This document shows positions 22,738-36,064 of a stretch of DNA of 64,000 nucleotides, piece after piece. The notes beneath the pieces were generated by a model. The model had not been told where the DNA came from and ran no database searches. It worked only from the letters and a program-made list of their open reading frames with translations. How positions within the stretch are numbered: the stretch's first letter is position 1; each line of letters starts with the position of its first letter. Both the position numbers and the translations under genes were made by a program. Source of the DNA: Hyaloperonospora brassicae (taxonomy: Eukaryota; Oomycota; Peronosporomycetes; Peronosporales; Peronosporaceae); assembly GCA_947650285.1 (NCBI GenBank), contig CANTFL010001332.1, positions 909,032-973,031 on the forward strand, written 5' to 3'.

Positions 22738-25700
22738 AAGCGAAGTATTCTATAAACCTGAGATATCAGCTGAAATTAGCGGTGTAATGAAGCATCCATA
22801 CTTAGTAGCACTTTGATGCGCACGGGCGCCACGCGTGCTCAATAGTCTTATCCCAGTATCGCGCCGTTCATTACACCATCGTTTGTTAGATTGACCACTT
22901 TTTGCACATAAATGTTTGTGGCTATATAAAAAACGTTTTGGATGACTAGCTTGCGACAGGCGCCGATAAGCTATTGGTAACGTTGTTGGTACTGATACGA
23001 ATGACCATTTGACAAGGACGACACTACGTGATTGTGTGTAGCCATGGGATCGGCTCATTGTTTTATTACAGATATCGTAGAATCGATATCGATACGCTTG
23101 GAGAAGTACAACGAGACGAACTAAGAACCTAGCTAAATGATACTTCACTTTGCATTTTACCTTCTCGTAATCGTCCAATATAATCGCCCTTTGCTGTTAT
23201 CAAAGTCGTAATAAGCCGACGGTGGCTGACGTGAGATCAACAGAAAAGGGTAGATAGAAAAGAGGACGCGACTACTGTACGACAGAAATAGATACGACCA
23301 TTGGGTAACACGACGGGCCTGAAGAAGACCTTATAGCCGAATGAAGTAAAGGTTCTTTCGAAATTAATGTGATTGCTTTTAGCTAAATTTCATACGGCAT
23401 CCTTCGCAGTCACCTGGAAAGAAGACAAATGCAATTTAGGAAGATTGGAGTAGACAATAAACCAATTTCAACCCTTCACACATCTATATACAGAGATGAG
23501 CGCGAGTCTTTCTTCGCTAGACTACACGAAACTTATATGCCGTACGGAAAACCTGTCGTACTGGGCGACCTTATTAGTCTGTAAATTACGGCAAAGGTAG
23601 TTGCGCACTTGCTTGTAAGATGCCAAGTGAATACATGTAGATCGTAATTCCGCAATCTCCTATTGCTACTGTATGCCTGCGACACCGCAAACTTTACATA
23701 TTAATTGCCATATCGCTTTACTAACTATATAGTCGCGCATTTATAATCGCCACCTCGGGCATCATTACAAACGGTGTAGTCGCACGATCGTATTCGCTAC
23801 ATCGCGCATAGCTAACCGTGAAATATTCAACGTTTCGGTCACGTCAGTCTACCCGGAGCGCTTTTTCGATAATACAAGTCCCCCAATCTTACCCATTGGG
23901 CCTGCAGATAGCCCTCCGTTCAGAATAGCCTGCACTAACTTAATGTCAGAAAAGTAGTCTCTGCGTCAATTTTGGTCTTATGGAAACATGCCGATGACAA
24001 TAAGTAAGGTACCACTCATTACTACACGCGCTGTCCAAAGGCGACGCCAGCAAGATGGAAAATTTTACGCAACACAAACCTGGTCACCAGGGGCCCTCTA
24101 GGTACCCACACATACCCAGTACTCGGATCATCTTCAAATAATTTTACGTTTGTAAGCTAAGCACTCGGGGTCGGGACCCAAACCAACGACGTCGATCTGT
24201 TATATTATCAAGACGAATTGGCCGAGTATCATCCTGTTGAACTTAATGCTTAAAATAATATATTTAGGGATTGACAAGCCTTAATTGTCCAGTCTTATAT
24301 TGCCTATGCTGCATATAGTGGTGCGTAATGGAATAGGAAACAGCATTGACGGTAAAATCAAAATCTTTTACGATATAAGTAAATGCGTATACGCTACGAG
24401 CAAAGTACAGGCAACATTGCAAAGTTGTAGAGATTAGCATGCTGAAAATTTAAAACAATGCGGCAGCAAAATATGCATATATGCCACAGATATTAAAAAT
24501 ACCACGTAGATTGTTTACCGGAGAATTTGAAGCGGTCGGTAGAGCGTAAACTATAACCCTACAATCGTATTCCTTATGGGGTCGCGACCAGCACGTGAAT
24601 CATATGCGGCGCACTATGGACCGCCAATCACGCGACACATGTCACTTACGGTCGATCCGCGTCTAAATGGACGCACGTGCTTATAATCAATCTTTGCACC
24701 GAGTGTATTAACGAATTACTTGCAGTGATGTTGACATCTTAGATCATCCCGCTCGAGCAACGGATCACGGCTATTGACAACGAGATAATAGTGCGGCAGG
24801 AAGTTGAGGTGACATCCGCCATCAACCTAATCATTAAATGAGTGATCAAGATGGTCTATGCGACATTTTTACAAGGATGAATCAGCGCTTGTGTGGTCGG
24901 CATTGGTCTCGGTCAGCAGCCATATTCTCGAAAGGTCGGGCCAACCCCTCTAGTTTTTGAATGCACGCATAACTCGACCGATTTAAAGAAGGTGACTCCG
25001 AAGCGGTATACATTATTGACCTATATGGCTGTTGCATACCGCTTACGAAGCCTCCGTCAATGTTCTGCCATTGAATGTCCAATACGTTTTAACGATGTCT
25101 AGTGACTCGTACTTAGGATAAGTTCATGGCGCAAATTGTCGAAAAGATTGTGATAAAAATGGCACAGCTCACTACTCCAGTAGATCGAGAAGACGTGACT
25201 GCCGCAAATAGCAGTATAAAAACTGTTTTTCACTACGTCCGACGATACTGTGGACCGATCTTTCCTGTATGATGCTCTACGGCTCTTTGAATTCTCGATT
25301 CAATTCGTTGATCTTATTAAGCATATTCACATCGGTACGACGACCAGCCTCCCCGAAAAATGGTTCTCTAAATCCCGGTGTGTTGGAATTCTGACTGCGA
25401 TGTCCGCTTGCGCCTCTCCTTCATTTGCTTGTGGTGGAGATGCTAGATCTAGCGCTAAAGAAGGGCGTATTTGAGAGGTTGCTTATAGTGCTTAGGATAT
25501 CAGAGCAAACGAATTTTATTTGTCGTTTGTGGAAAGTTTCACTCTTTGACTTGCAAAAGGCGCTAAACTTTGCGTGAACTCAACAACATGCACACTTTCA
25601 TGTTCCGTTATCACAAATTTTAAATAAAAAAATCAAGATAAGTTCGAACTCTTTGAGTCGCTGTCGAGCGCTATACGGATGTAGCTGTCGTACCACCAGA

Positions 25701-28700
25701 CGAAAGATCCCGATGTCTGGATTATGAAATTAAAACAGTGGATTTTGTAAACAAGAATCAAGCTCTGAGAAAATTGTGATTTTCCACGGCGAATCTAACA
25801 GCAACAATGTTGGATGGTAGTACGTAAAATTGAATGATGATGTTTTATCTTATCGCTCTTCCCTCATTGCTATTTACGGTGATCGATTTTATTTACAATG
25901 ATGAGATGGAAATAAGATGCACAATTTATACAAGCAAGTTTGATGAGCTCCCGTACCAACTACCTACACTTGTCGACACAATTTGAAACTGATGCTACCG
26001 GTATCGCCTAGACATTCCAAGTTCACCAGACCTGCAACTAATGTTGCTATTTAAACCCCGTACTAAGCGCACAAATTTTGCACAACGCCAAAATAGTTAG
26101 ATTATGCATGAAGCATCCAGGAATTTCGAGACGTCAAATGTTGTAAAGGCAAGTATATAATCAGTAAATTTATAATAAGTCTTCTAAACGAACACCCGTG
26201 CTCTTTTCTGTGACCGAAAATTTCTAACAGGAATGTATGAAGCTTTTTCTGTCATACTCTGTCTTCATCCGCGTCGATCATTCGGAGGGGATGAATTATC
26301 CCAGAGACATCCAGCTAGTATGGTCCATCTTTTTAGCAACGGCTTACCCCTGGGATCACAATGTCTGCGGCGAATTATGTTCATCATCCCATGCAACAGG
26401 ATTAAAGACTATGCAGTGGAACGATTTATCTTGGCGAGTACAAAACTCCAAAAAACGATCTTGTATATACCTCTCCCTTTTTACAAATTAAAAACCCACT
26501 TATTGTGGTACTTATGGCGATGTACAAAGGCTTTTCTATTAGCCTCTCCTGTCTTAATCTGTTACCTTTCACGGCGACGGCTGATACTAATCACATAGGC
26601 TCTCGTGTCATTTTTACTAATACCATCTTGCAAGTCGATTAAGAACAGGTACTTTGACAAATTTATACATATTTGCCTCAATTTATCAGAAAAAATAGAA
26701 GGATGCGTCATAAGCAAAACGATCACTTGATAATATGCGATTGCAAATTATAGCATATCTCTTCGTTATGGGGAGAAAGGTGGAGACTGCCTTTGCCGAA
26801 GATTTTATTTCGCTCCCACCGTCGAATCTCGATGAAAAGGCAGACGGCGCCTTTTTCTAAGGAGCACATAAAGATCCTTAAATTATAATAAATTGTCTAC
26901 TACTACAGAAGACCTCATTATATAACGACGGTAGTGCTAAAAGGTAAGGTTTTTGTTCCAATAAATACGTGCTTGCAGGAACTGTGGATTTACAATCGAC
27001 CGGCTTGCTATCTAATCGGCAGAAGACGACTGAAAATACGCAACACTATAGAAACACGAAACATGATTGCGTATAAAGTCAAGGTCTCATCAATTACTTA
27101 TTCTCAAGTATCACCGGGTCGCAACCCGCCAACTACCTTGAATATTGATGAGCAATTCGAAAGCAATAACTAATATAATCATTTATTATCTATACGAGAC
27201 GTAGAGAACATGGCGCACTTGTCCGGGGACGTGCGTACACCTCAGCGCTATAAAACAATTTGGGTTCTGAACGGGAGAGCGCGCTAACCTTCAGGAAGCG
27301 TTACCATTTTTACCGCATGTGCTTGTTGACGTGTCTCTTGCATACTCAAACTCTGAAAGACCGTACTCGCGGACCGATACAAAGAGATGGGGAAGTGGTC
27401 GAACGGGTGTGGTATTAATATTGACATAGTTTTACAGCGATTAGTCGGATGAAGCTATTTGATTAGTTGATACTGCGGTGGTCTTCCGGATAGCTGGGAT
27501 TTATATAACATGATGCACAAATAGAATGTAGAAATTCAGCATATTCCATTACTAGTTATAAAGAAGAGGAGCGTCGTTATCTTATGTCAGCCGTATTGGT
27601 AAACTTGCTGTATGCATGCGTCAAATTGTAGGAGCACAAGCCATAGAGATTTACGGCATCCAACTGGACGATAGCCATGATCAGATACTAATCCCCCAGC
27701 GCTTTCATTCTGGCTTATGCTGATTTAGTGCCTTTTCGAAGAATTTTTTACCTTATGTAAGTACCATGTCATTATCTCTCATACTTGGTCTGTTTGTAGA
27801 TTATATTGCACCTAAAGCTTTAAATGGAAGATTATCAGTAAGGAGAAAATAGTTGCATGTGTTTCCTTTAACGATAATACGCCAATGCTTTTAATAAATA
27901 ATCTATCATGCATAAACAAATGCGTAGGAAGGTGCCACGACTCTCACGTAACAAGTTTTGCAAAAAAGTATTGAGCTGACTTTTGTATTAGTAATGTGAT
28001 AAAATAGAGCTGTGGTGAACGTTGTTAAACCTTTCAATAAAGCTACGCAAATCTTTTCTGATAGTATTTGCAATCGAAGATCGATCTGTAACGTTATGCT
28101 TGCCACCCATTGCGCGCGTCTATCTTTAATAAGACACTTTCTGATTATTAGTTTATGGTCGATATTGTTGTAAAATCGAGGGAGCGCAATCGAGCTAGAT
28201 ATAGCGTGAACAAAAACGTCCTTCGTTTGCACTATCTATTTTCGGTCAAATCCTAATATTTAGGCAAGGGCACAATCGTAATCGCTTATTGAGTCATACT
28301 AAATTTGTTGGGGCAAATCATTCAATATTTACAAGAGCTTCATGCCAAAGCATTTAATCGACAACACATGTCAACTAATGATCAGAAATCACTAAATAAA
28401 AATTTGGGCATAATAATAGGAACTTTATTTGATATCACAATATATTCATTCACATGAATTATGCCAACTATATGTAAGAAGGCCACCCGTTATAGATGTC
28501 GATAACAGCACTCCTCGCCTACTTGGACAAGAACCTTCCATCAAATGAACACATGCACCTCGTTGCACCGCAAGGTATGGGCATTGTAAATGCACGTCTT
28601 GAGACTTCTCGATAATCAATCAACAAAAGTCGATTCGCTCGTCTAAGAACAAGTATGGATTTTGCCGATTCTTGATTTTCCAGAGCCTAATTAACCAACG

Positions 28701-30600
28701 TTTGGTATGTACACTTTCTGATAGTAAAACGTTTTGACGGAACGGTGGCAACGTTCCTCTTTTGGACCCATGAGGTCTAAAAAGAGACGTTCACAGCTAC
28801 TACACAAGCATGCAAGCAGCATATAACGATGATGGTTACCAATGTAAGTGAGATAGCAGAGAGTAAATACTGTGTATCAAGGTAGACGCCAGATATGTTG
28901 GAAGATGATAACGAATCAAGCAGGATGTTTCGAGGTCTCTAACCGCCTCGGAACAACTGTCTTCTAGTTTTTTCTGGAACGAGTACAGCAGGCGACATAA
29001 AATCATAATTACGCTGTAAAAAGACGGAGGTGTCAATATTGTATGGGAGAACGGGTGCTGTAACGGAGGCTACTAGTAGATGCGCCTTTGATAATGATAA
29101 TATACACAATCTCCCAAAAGACGTCATTTGTATAAACGCTGTTTTAATTCAATAGGTTAGGAGACCAATGAACGGTCAGGAGGGTTTTGAGGCGTCACTT
29201 CGGACTATGCAAATTATGCGTGCAGGAGGAGGCGAAGCAGGACGCTCGCGAAAGGGGCGCCACCGAAAAATGCTTGTTCACAAGATGAGATTGTGGGCCT
29301 AATTTTGTGGAGTCGTTGTCTGGGACCGAAATTTCGGCGGAGCTGGTGAGGATTTCTTTACCCCTTCAAGTAGACGGAAAGAGTCTAACAAGGCTCTGGC
29401 CAGCGGCAAAATGGTGGACAATTAGCACTTCCTCGCAAACCTAAACTCACGGTAAATTGGTTCTAATGATATAACATATGAGACCAGACGGAACGGCAGA
29501 CCTTAATATCGGCGTACAGACTTCCAGGTTTTTTGAAGCATAGCGTAGTTCATGGTTCGACATCCTGCGCCTGAAAAGAGTAGGTGCAAGCGATATACCA
29601 GAATCAACTCGCAAATGGACGCCAGCGCATGCATGATCAGTATCGACATGAAATGTAGCAAGGATCTGCGGAGCTCAATAAGGAGCGGATGAGATCATAG
29701 CTAAACTTTACCGCCACAAGATAAACAAATTTAGATTTTAAGAGCAGCTATATTTGCATGCTAACGATAGCTCGATGGAAGCTAATTGGGCCCGCACAAT
29801 GTCAAAGTCCCGACCTTAACAAAGGTGAAAATAGTATCGAGTCTTTTGATAGGTCTAAAATGGACAAGTGACTCGGTGCTGAATTTGGTTATTGGGTAAA
29901 CTTTTACTTGTAAAAAGTGTTTTGGTAAATTTGATGTTGTGGTTCACTATGGCCAAAGTATCAAAAGATATCGCAAATTGAATAAAAAAGAAGGTCACAA
30001 AGAAGCAGTATTTTGACACCTTATAACAGCAAAGCTTGCACTCCCATCATAACAAAATCGTTCTATTTTCCTTAGCATTAGTCGCATCACTACCACCGCC
30101 TCGTAGCATCTTTTTTGTAATCTTTGGCTTCAATATGAGCACATAGAACGATATAAAGTGCTGCATGTTAACAAACAAATTAGCTGGTTTATATATGAAT
30201 GTGCTTTGTGATAGGTAAAGTCGAAATTCATTATAAATACGTTACTCTTTGCGCAATAAATTATTACACGAAGATGTCGCGCATAACGTGTTTCTCTACC
30301 CGTATCGACGACATTAAACTATAATACTCAAAGATCAAAGTGACCACAAAGGCGATCAGGCAGATTGATGTAGCATAAACCTTTATATGTAAATCATTTT
30401 TTCCTACTTTTTACGTATATCGTTGATTCGAAGTCACAGTTTCCGTGTAAGGCAAATATCCGGTTTTGTGCACGGTATCACTTCAGTGCACGATGCTGAA
30501 TACTATCCAATAAAATCTGAATATTTCGAATCTGAGCAATTTGATTGGTAGAGGATTTTTGAACCGGTTTAATGCACGATTCGCAGTGCCCAAAGCACTT
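22738..30600. other. AT-rich decayed repeat DNA, no intact gene
   Basis: Nearly 8 kb with stops in all six frames every few tens of codons. The longest frames (22750-23178 minus, 26233-26598 plus, 27906-28232 minus) have no recognisable domain, biased codon use or splice continuation. A segment around 23070-23150 resembles 63425-63505, which suggests a dispersed repeat. The rest is probably old transposon sequence beyond recognition. Confidence 0.6.
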
Positions 30601-31500
30601 TTATTGTTTTAGGAAGGGATCGTAAGAAAGAGAGGCATTATCTGCCATTGAAAACGAAACAAAAAAGAAATCAGATGGTCATGCGCCGCGGTCACTACAA
30701 GAAGAAACGTCGTCGATGCTCTCTAGAGAGTGTGCAACGGTGAATCGTACGCCGAAATAGCGCGGGCGTCATCTGTTCCGTTACGTCCGTTGTTCAAGAG
30801 GGCGCAGGACCAGCACATCAGGACCATGATTGAAGGGGTCTGTAAACATGTGAATATTGGTAAGCTCTACAAAACCTTTTTATCATTATACTCTTTCTCA
30901 TTAAAACTTTTATTGGGTATTTGTTTCAGAGTCGGTGAACTTCTGCTACGAATATGGCATCCTAATGGTCGCCTTGCCAGCAAACGTTACGCACATGTAC
31001 CAGCCGATTGACGTGGTCATGCTTAAATCCTTGGAAAAAAATGTTCAAGAGCATATTCAGCTTTAAATGTATGGAACGGCAGATACAGCGCTGTCTAAAC
31101 AGACATCCATCGATATTGCGTGCTATGCATACCGCACCGCCATCATCGAGAACTTCAGTAATGCAATTTAGGGCTTCCGGGGTACTAAAATATATTATAT
31201 TTCCCTTATTTAAATCCACAAGCGTCTCAGTGAGTATGAAGCTGGGGGAGTAAAAGGCGCTTTGGAAATTAATCCTGGCTTGTTCGCCGACCGAATTCGG
31301 TCTCCACAGTCCAGAATGCGATCCGCACTCTCCCTCCAGAGCTTGTACACAAGCAGAAGAAGCTTGTCACAACGGTTCAAAATTGCAGGCAGGCTGGTTT
31401 CCAAAGAAATGCTAGCAGAAGCATCCCCCCAGTAGTCGTTTACCAAACCGGTACCCAGTAAAATGGGCTTAAATTTGACTGATTTTGTTAGACTCGCAGA
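30600..31500 (+). pseudogene. DDE-superfamily transposase remnant (pogo/Tc1-like)
   Basis: Fragments in different frames follow a transposase order. An HTH-like SYAEIARASS block lies near 30745. After an AT-rich insertion or intron, the sequence ALPANVTHMYQPIDVVMLKSL (about 30970-31040) has the hallmark of the third DDE block (LPxNxTHxxQPxDxxxxKxLK). Downstream pieces to about 31500 read like the C-terminal tail. Multiple stops and frame changes make it dead. It is a different family from the Tigger element at 38995-40428. Confidence 0.65.
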
Positions 31501-34500
31501 ATTTCGTGTAATAATGTTATGAAGCTATAACGATGTGGATAAACCGCCGCTAAGCTGGCTTTACCATGGTGATTTTTGATAAGTCCGAATCGTTTTATTT
31601 ACGTTACTGGGTAAAATCTCCGAACAGATTCAAAATCGTGCACTGAACTGGTCGTTTACCTTGCATGAACTTGTAAACACAATCCCCTCTCGATTGACGC
31701 ATGCTGTGACGATACTTTAAATCCTATAAGCAGGTAATAGACCGCTTGATCGTAAATGTTGGTACTCTACAACTAAATAAGTGCTAATCCTTTGTCATTC
31801 TGTCCCATTTTTGACATATATTTACTTTGAAATCGTATTATACCTGTATGGCATGATCTTCAATAAAGATAATCATCAATTACTCCATCATAAAGCTGTA
31901 TAAAAATGGGCTCGGCGCGGTTGAATGTGTGTATAAGATTTTTATCCTAGAAGAACAAGGATCGCATCATTATATATTTTGTAGCAATAGACTTTTTGCA
32001 CGATGTCCAATTTTGGCTCGGTTTCTTCCTTTTGATCAGCCTTGGTCAAATTCTTCCATAAAATTCGATCAAAGCTTTGTTCTGCTTTTCTCGTTAATTG
32101 TCTGATTACAGACTTGCGTATGTACATTATATACAGATATATGTAAATATTAAATGCATGGAGCGATCCCTGTATAATATCGAACTATTTTTTTATAATA
32201 TACCATCGATAAATTGCGTGTTTTTGGTGTTGTGATCTGGCAAAGCAACCTCTATAAACTAATTCGTCGGAATGCCAAACTCTGCGTTGACACCAAAACA
32301 CATCATACAGTGTCGTAACAGCACAAAAATCTCCAGTGAAATATAAAGCGATCTACAAAATCTAGTTTTGGTTCTTTCCTGTCTACAAACATCACTACAC
32401 AATAAGTTGTTTCCCTACGCCAAAAGTGGGTGACTCGATTAACATTAACTGTATAATGATTATGATCCATTCGCGTTCAGCAAAGTGTTTTGTCTTTTTG
32501 ACCCCATCTAATTGAGCAACAAGGTGCTACGTCAAATAGCGATGCAGTGTCGTACATTTGGAAAAACTTGTAGGATTGCGCCAACGTTGAGCCATCATAT
32601 ATGCGGGACCGGTAACCGATAGTTACAAATCATGTATGCTGAGTACTGGTCAATTGTTAATTTTACGGCCTTTAGTGTAGCCACAATAACAAGCTCTGTT
32701 AATTGTTGCTTATGGTGATATCGTGCGTACCAAGTGCATACAATACCGACCAAAGATCTTGAAGGTGCTACAAAGGGGGCCTAAACCGAAGCTCAGCGTT
32801 TACCATTCAGCCGACGTGACTTCCAAGATCAGCATTGCAAACACACTTCTGGCAAATAAGTTTGTGTTGACGATATGCTAACGGAGAAAAGCTCTGTGAA
32901 TCTCCGGCCGTTAGATGCTATTATAGCAAGTATAGAACACAAGGTGAAACCCAGCGGCCGATATACCTTACTACGGCATTTAGATCTAGTACAACACTAG
33001 CATCATTTTAGTTGCCTTCGAACATTCACAAACAAATATCCAGATCGTTTTGTTAGTTCCGGTTCAAGTGTCTGATTACAGCAGAAATTGTGCGTTGATA
33101 TGCAAAGCAGCTCTAGGGTTAGTTGGTTGTAGAGAAAGGAAGAATAGGAGCGGCCAAAACAAATGTGGTGTATATATACCGAATGTGGCAGAAAGGGTCT
33201 GTTATTGCGGATGAAAAAATGGAGCTTCAAAGGCGTAATACTGTTATATACATACAGGTTATCAATGATATGCTGTAGTGTGGTACCCTGTATGAAAGTA
33301 TATATTGACATCAGAAAGTAGATGCTTTGATCTACTGTTTCGTGGGAAATCCAAATTCAAGCATGCGATCTAAAAGATGATCTATTACTACCAACCATCG
33401 AAAAGCATCACATTAGCTTCACGTCAAGTGGCTGCAGCTTGTTCTGATTTACATACCTGTCATGTTCTAAACTACATTGCATCTTGCGTGAAGGGTCGTG
33501 CGGGGACGATCTGAGTGTTTCCTGAGCTGAATATTGTCACGAAGTTCTTTGTAAATTGTCAAGTCTTCGATGCATGCTTAGTAAGATTACACGACGGAGC
33601 ACAGTACTTGAACGCCGTGAGACGCCGTGAGCATGTACAGATCAATTGCGATTGTATACGACTCTTTCTGTGAGTGTACAAAGCACAACTCACTGAAAGA
33701 GTTGTACACAATTGCGTATTTAGGCTCTACATTTAACGACTCAATAGCTGATATCGAACTGATTGCAGCATTTCTTGACTCATTTGCGATGCGCAAGTGT
33801 CCGTCAGTAAATTCAATCATGCATAGACTGTATGTGAGAAATAGTGGAAAAATGATGCCAGAAGCCGAACTCGAGCTGCGCACTATCATCGTACCCGCCA
33901 CTACGGCACATCATTCACGGACTCGCGGGATTACAAAAATGCTTTCTTTGCCTAACAAAACGGCCATTAAGCACTTTGCAGCTAGAAGGTGCGCAAAACT
34001 AATATCGCCACAGTCTCGCACCTTTTCCGTGCCTCTGTGCTACAATATGAAAATGTAGAGTGAAAGAAGGCGAGAATTATCGTAGGTCAACGATGCTTTA
34101 TCGGCTTTACTTGACGCCTGTAAATATTGGGCAAGAATTGACTGGACTCGAGAATTGACACTGATAATATTGGTGATAACAAGATATGTGCTCGAAACGT
34201 ACACTCAGAATTGTGACGCCATCCCAACGCAACTGCGCGTTACGGGCGATATGTTATGCGTTTTATCGGCCGGGACTCAAAGTGCATGCGTGTTGTCATT
34301 CGTGGCCAGAAACGTTGCACAAGTATGTATACAACAATATGTAAGATGTTGTGTATCCAGTTTCGTGTCGATGTGCTCATGAGATCAGCAATCAAAACAG
34401 CATGATCGGTCAACCAGGACAATTGTAGATCGGCTGGCTTCACCCACAGGGTCGTAAATGCTATCGTGTTGGCGAAAAAGAGCGGCGTGAAGTCAAGAGC

Positions 34501-35043
34501 AAGAGATATGTCCGGGTGGTCAAGTCGCCGTGCGTAAATGATGACGAATTTGCTTTAGATAGATTAACTAGTGCAGGCGTATATTTATGATGCACGTTTC
34601 ATGTACTACTAGTACTCGTTCACGTCAAAATCAAGTATTTGCAAAGGACCTGACTTCGTGTGTACACGAAATGGGAAATAGCCAATTCACCATTGCGATC
34701 CGCCACAGAAACATCGCTTTTGTTGGTCTCACATTCCGCACAGACACAACAGATGAGGCCAACCACAGCCGGTGTTACTGCTTTATTGACGTCTCCACCG
34801 CGAGGTCGGAGCGCGGTGCCGTACACAACTGTGGGTGCTAAAGGCAGAATGCTCGTAAAGGTGCAAACTAGCTACCCCTGACCAAAACCATAGTGAGTCC
34901 TTCTAGGGGGTTTTCTTACCAAACAGGTCACGTAAATGCTCATTTTGCTACAATTACGCTCGCATGTGTGTGTTAAGCACGGTCCAACGAGCTCAGCTCT
35001 CTGGCTGATGCTTTACTTTGGAGCCCCCTATTCGTTTTAGTTA
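31501..35043. other. AT-rich repeat DNA, no gene recognised
   Basis: No domain-bearing frame was found. A 143-codon plus-strand frame at 33627-34058 is open from the foldback at 33651 onward, and an overlapping 104-codon frame is open on the minus strand. Neither resembles a known protein. Around 34450-34850 GC content rises and short frames appear on both strands, possibly old transposon coding sequence. Confidence 0.5.
33651..33712. repeat. 62-nt foldback (25-nt arms, 12-nt loop)
   Basis: Arms 33651-33675 and 33688-33712 are reverse complements with three mismatches in 25. It overlaps the open frames of unknown nature at 33587-34058. Fifty bases upstream there is a short direct duplication (GACGCCGTGA type, 33610-33631). 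Confidence 0.6.
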
Positions 35044-35050
35044 TCATTTC
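35044..35050 (+). promoter_or_regulatory. Inr-like element of the Maf gene
   Basis: TCATTTC matches the core of the oomycete initiator (TCAYTYY). It lies just 7 bases before the proposed start ATG at 35058, so the 5' leader would be very short. Identification rests on the motif and position only. Confidence 0.3.
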
Positions 35051-35057
35051 GCGCGCA

Positions 35058-35902
35058 ATGTTATCGCATCTCTCGAAGCATCTGCAGAACTGTCGTGTGA
35101 TTCTGGCATCGCAGAGCCCTCGTCGACTCGAACTTCTCCGTGACTGCGTGCGTTCTATTTCGTAACAACATCTTATTGTACATTCTGTCATTTTCACCCT
35201 TCTTTTCGTACCCAGGGCCTCAGCTTTGAGGTGATCCCGTCCTCTTTCGAGGAAAACCTACCCAAAGAACAGTTCCCAACACCTGATCGCTACGTTATCG
35301 AAAATGCCAAACAAAAAGCGCTAGAAGTGCTGCATCGAGTATCCAGTGGCAAGGAAAACCAGTCAGATCTCCCGGTAGTCGTCATTGGGTGCGACACTGT
35401 CGTGGTGCAGGACGGGGTTATCCTGGAAAAACCCAAAGATGAGCAGGACGCCTTCAACATGTTGACAAAGCTATCTGGTCGCCCCCACCAAGTGTTCTCA
35501 GGCGTGGCGATTTTTACTACCAAACGAGGGATCGATCATCCGCACTTGTTTTTCGAAACGACTCATCTGGCATTCGGTCCTTTGGAGCCCGATGATATCC
35601 GAGGTACGTCGACGGGGCTGTCAGATTTTCGATCCATTCGTTATATTGACTCTGTGGTTGCGTAGCTTACATTGCGACAGGGGAACCAATGGACAAGGCG
35701 GGAGCGTACGGGCTTCAAGGTGAGGAAGGCTTATCCGTCAGGTTCGATTTTACTGTGTGCTGGGCTCACGAGTGCTTTGCAAACAGGTCGGGCGCGGTGT
35801 TTCGTGAAAGAAGTCCACGGCTGCAGTAACAACGTCATTGGCTTCCCGGTCCAGCGTTTTTGCCACGAGATCAAAGCGCTTGCGTCTCATGGCGAACTTT
35901 GA
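35058..35902 (+). CDS. Maf/YhdE-type nucleotide pyrophosphatase, four exons (215 aa)
   Basis: Exons are 35058-35147, 35216-35603, 35666-35719 and 35787-35902. Introns of 68, 62 and 67 nt all run GT...AG and the phases close to 216 codons including the stop. Maf proteins cleave dTTP, UTP or modified nucleoside triphosphates to the monophosphate and pyrophosphate, limiting misincorporation. Hallmarks are [12 protein letters not shown] (about residues 16-27), CDTVV with the catalytic aspartate, EKPKD, and [14 protein letters not shown] split over exons 3 and 4, then an NNVIGFPV block. Length is normal for the family. The C-terminal piece has RARCFVKE where most members have GAxFVE. An unspliced reading of exon 2 stops at 35665 and loses the last fifth of the protein. 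Convergent with MBOAT-2, 162 bp away. Confidence 0.92.
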
Positions 35903-36064
35903 CGCGGCCTTCGATACTGTAGTGTCGTTTCCAAAATGGATTACTGCATTCTTCTGTATTGAAAGACTTCTTCCACGTCTACTACAAGACGACTGAGAAA
36001 GCTGCAGCGTAGCAAGGTGCAAGCAAAGTCCTTGATTGTCTATCTCTTTTGCTTCCCGACCTCT

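Noticed and set aside
33627..34058. 143-codon plus-strand frame in the repeat block
   Set aside because: No homology recognised, starts within a foldback, and the opposite strand is also open; kept only as a comment.
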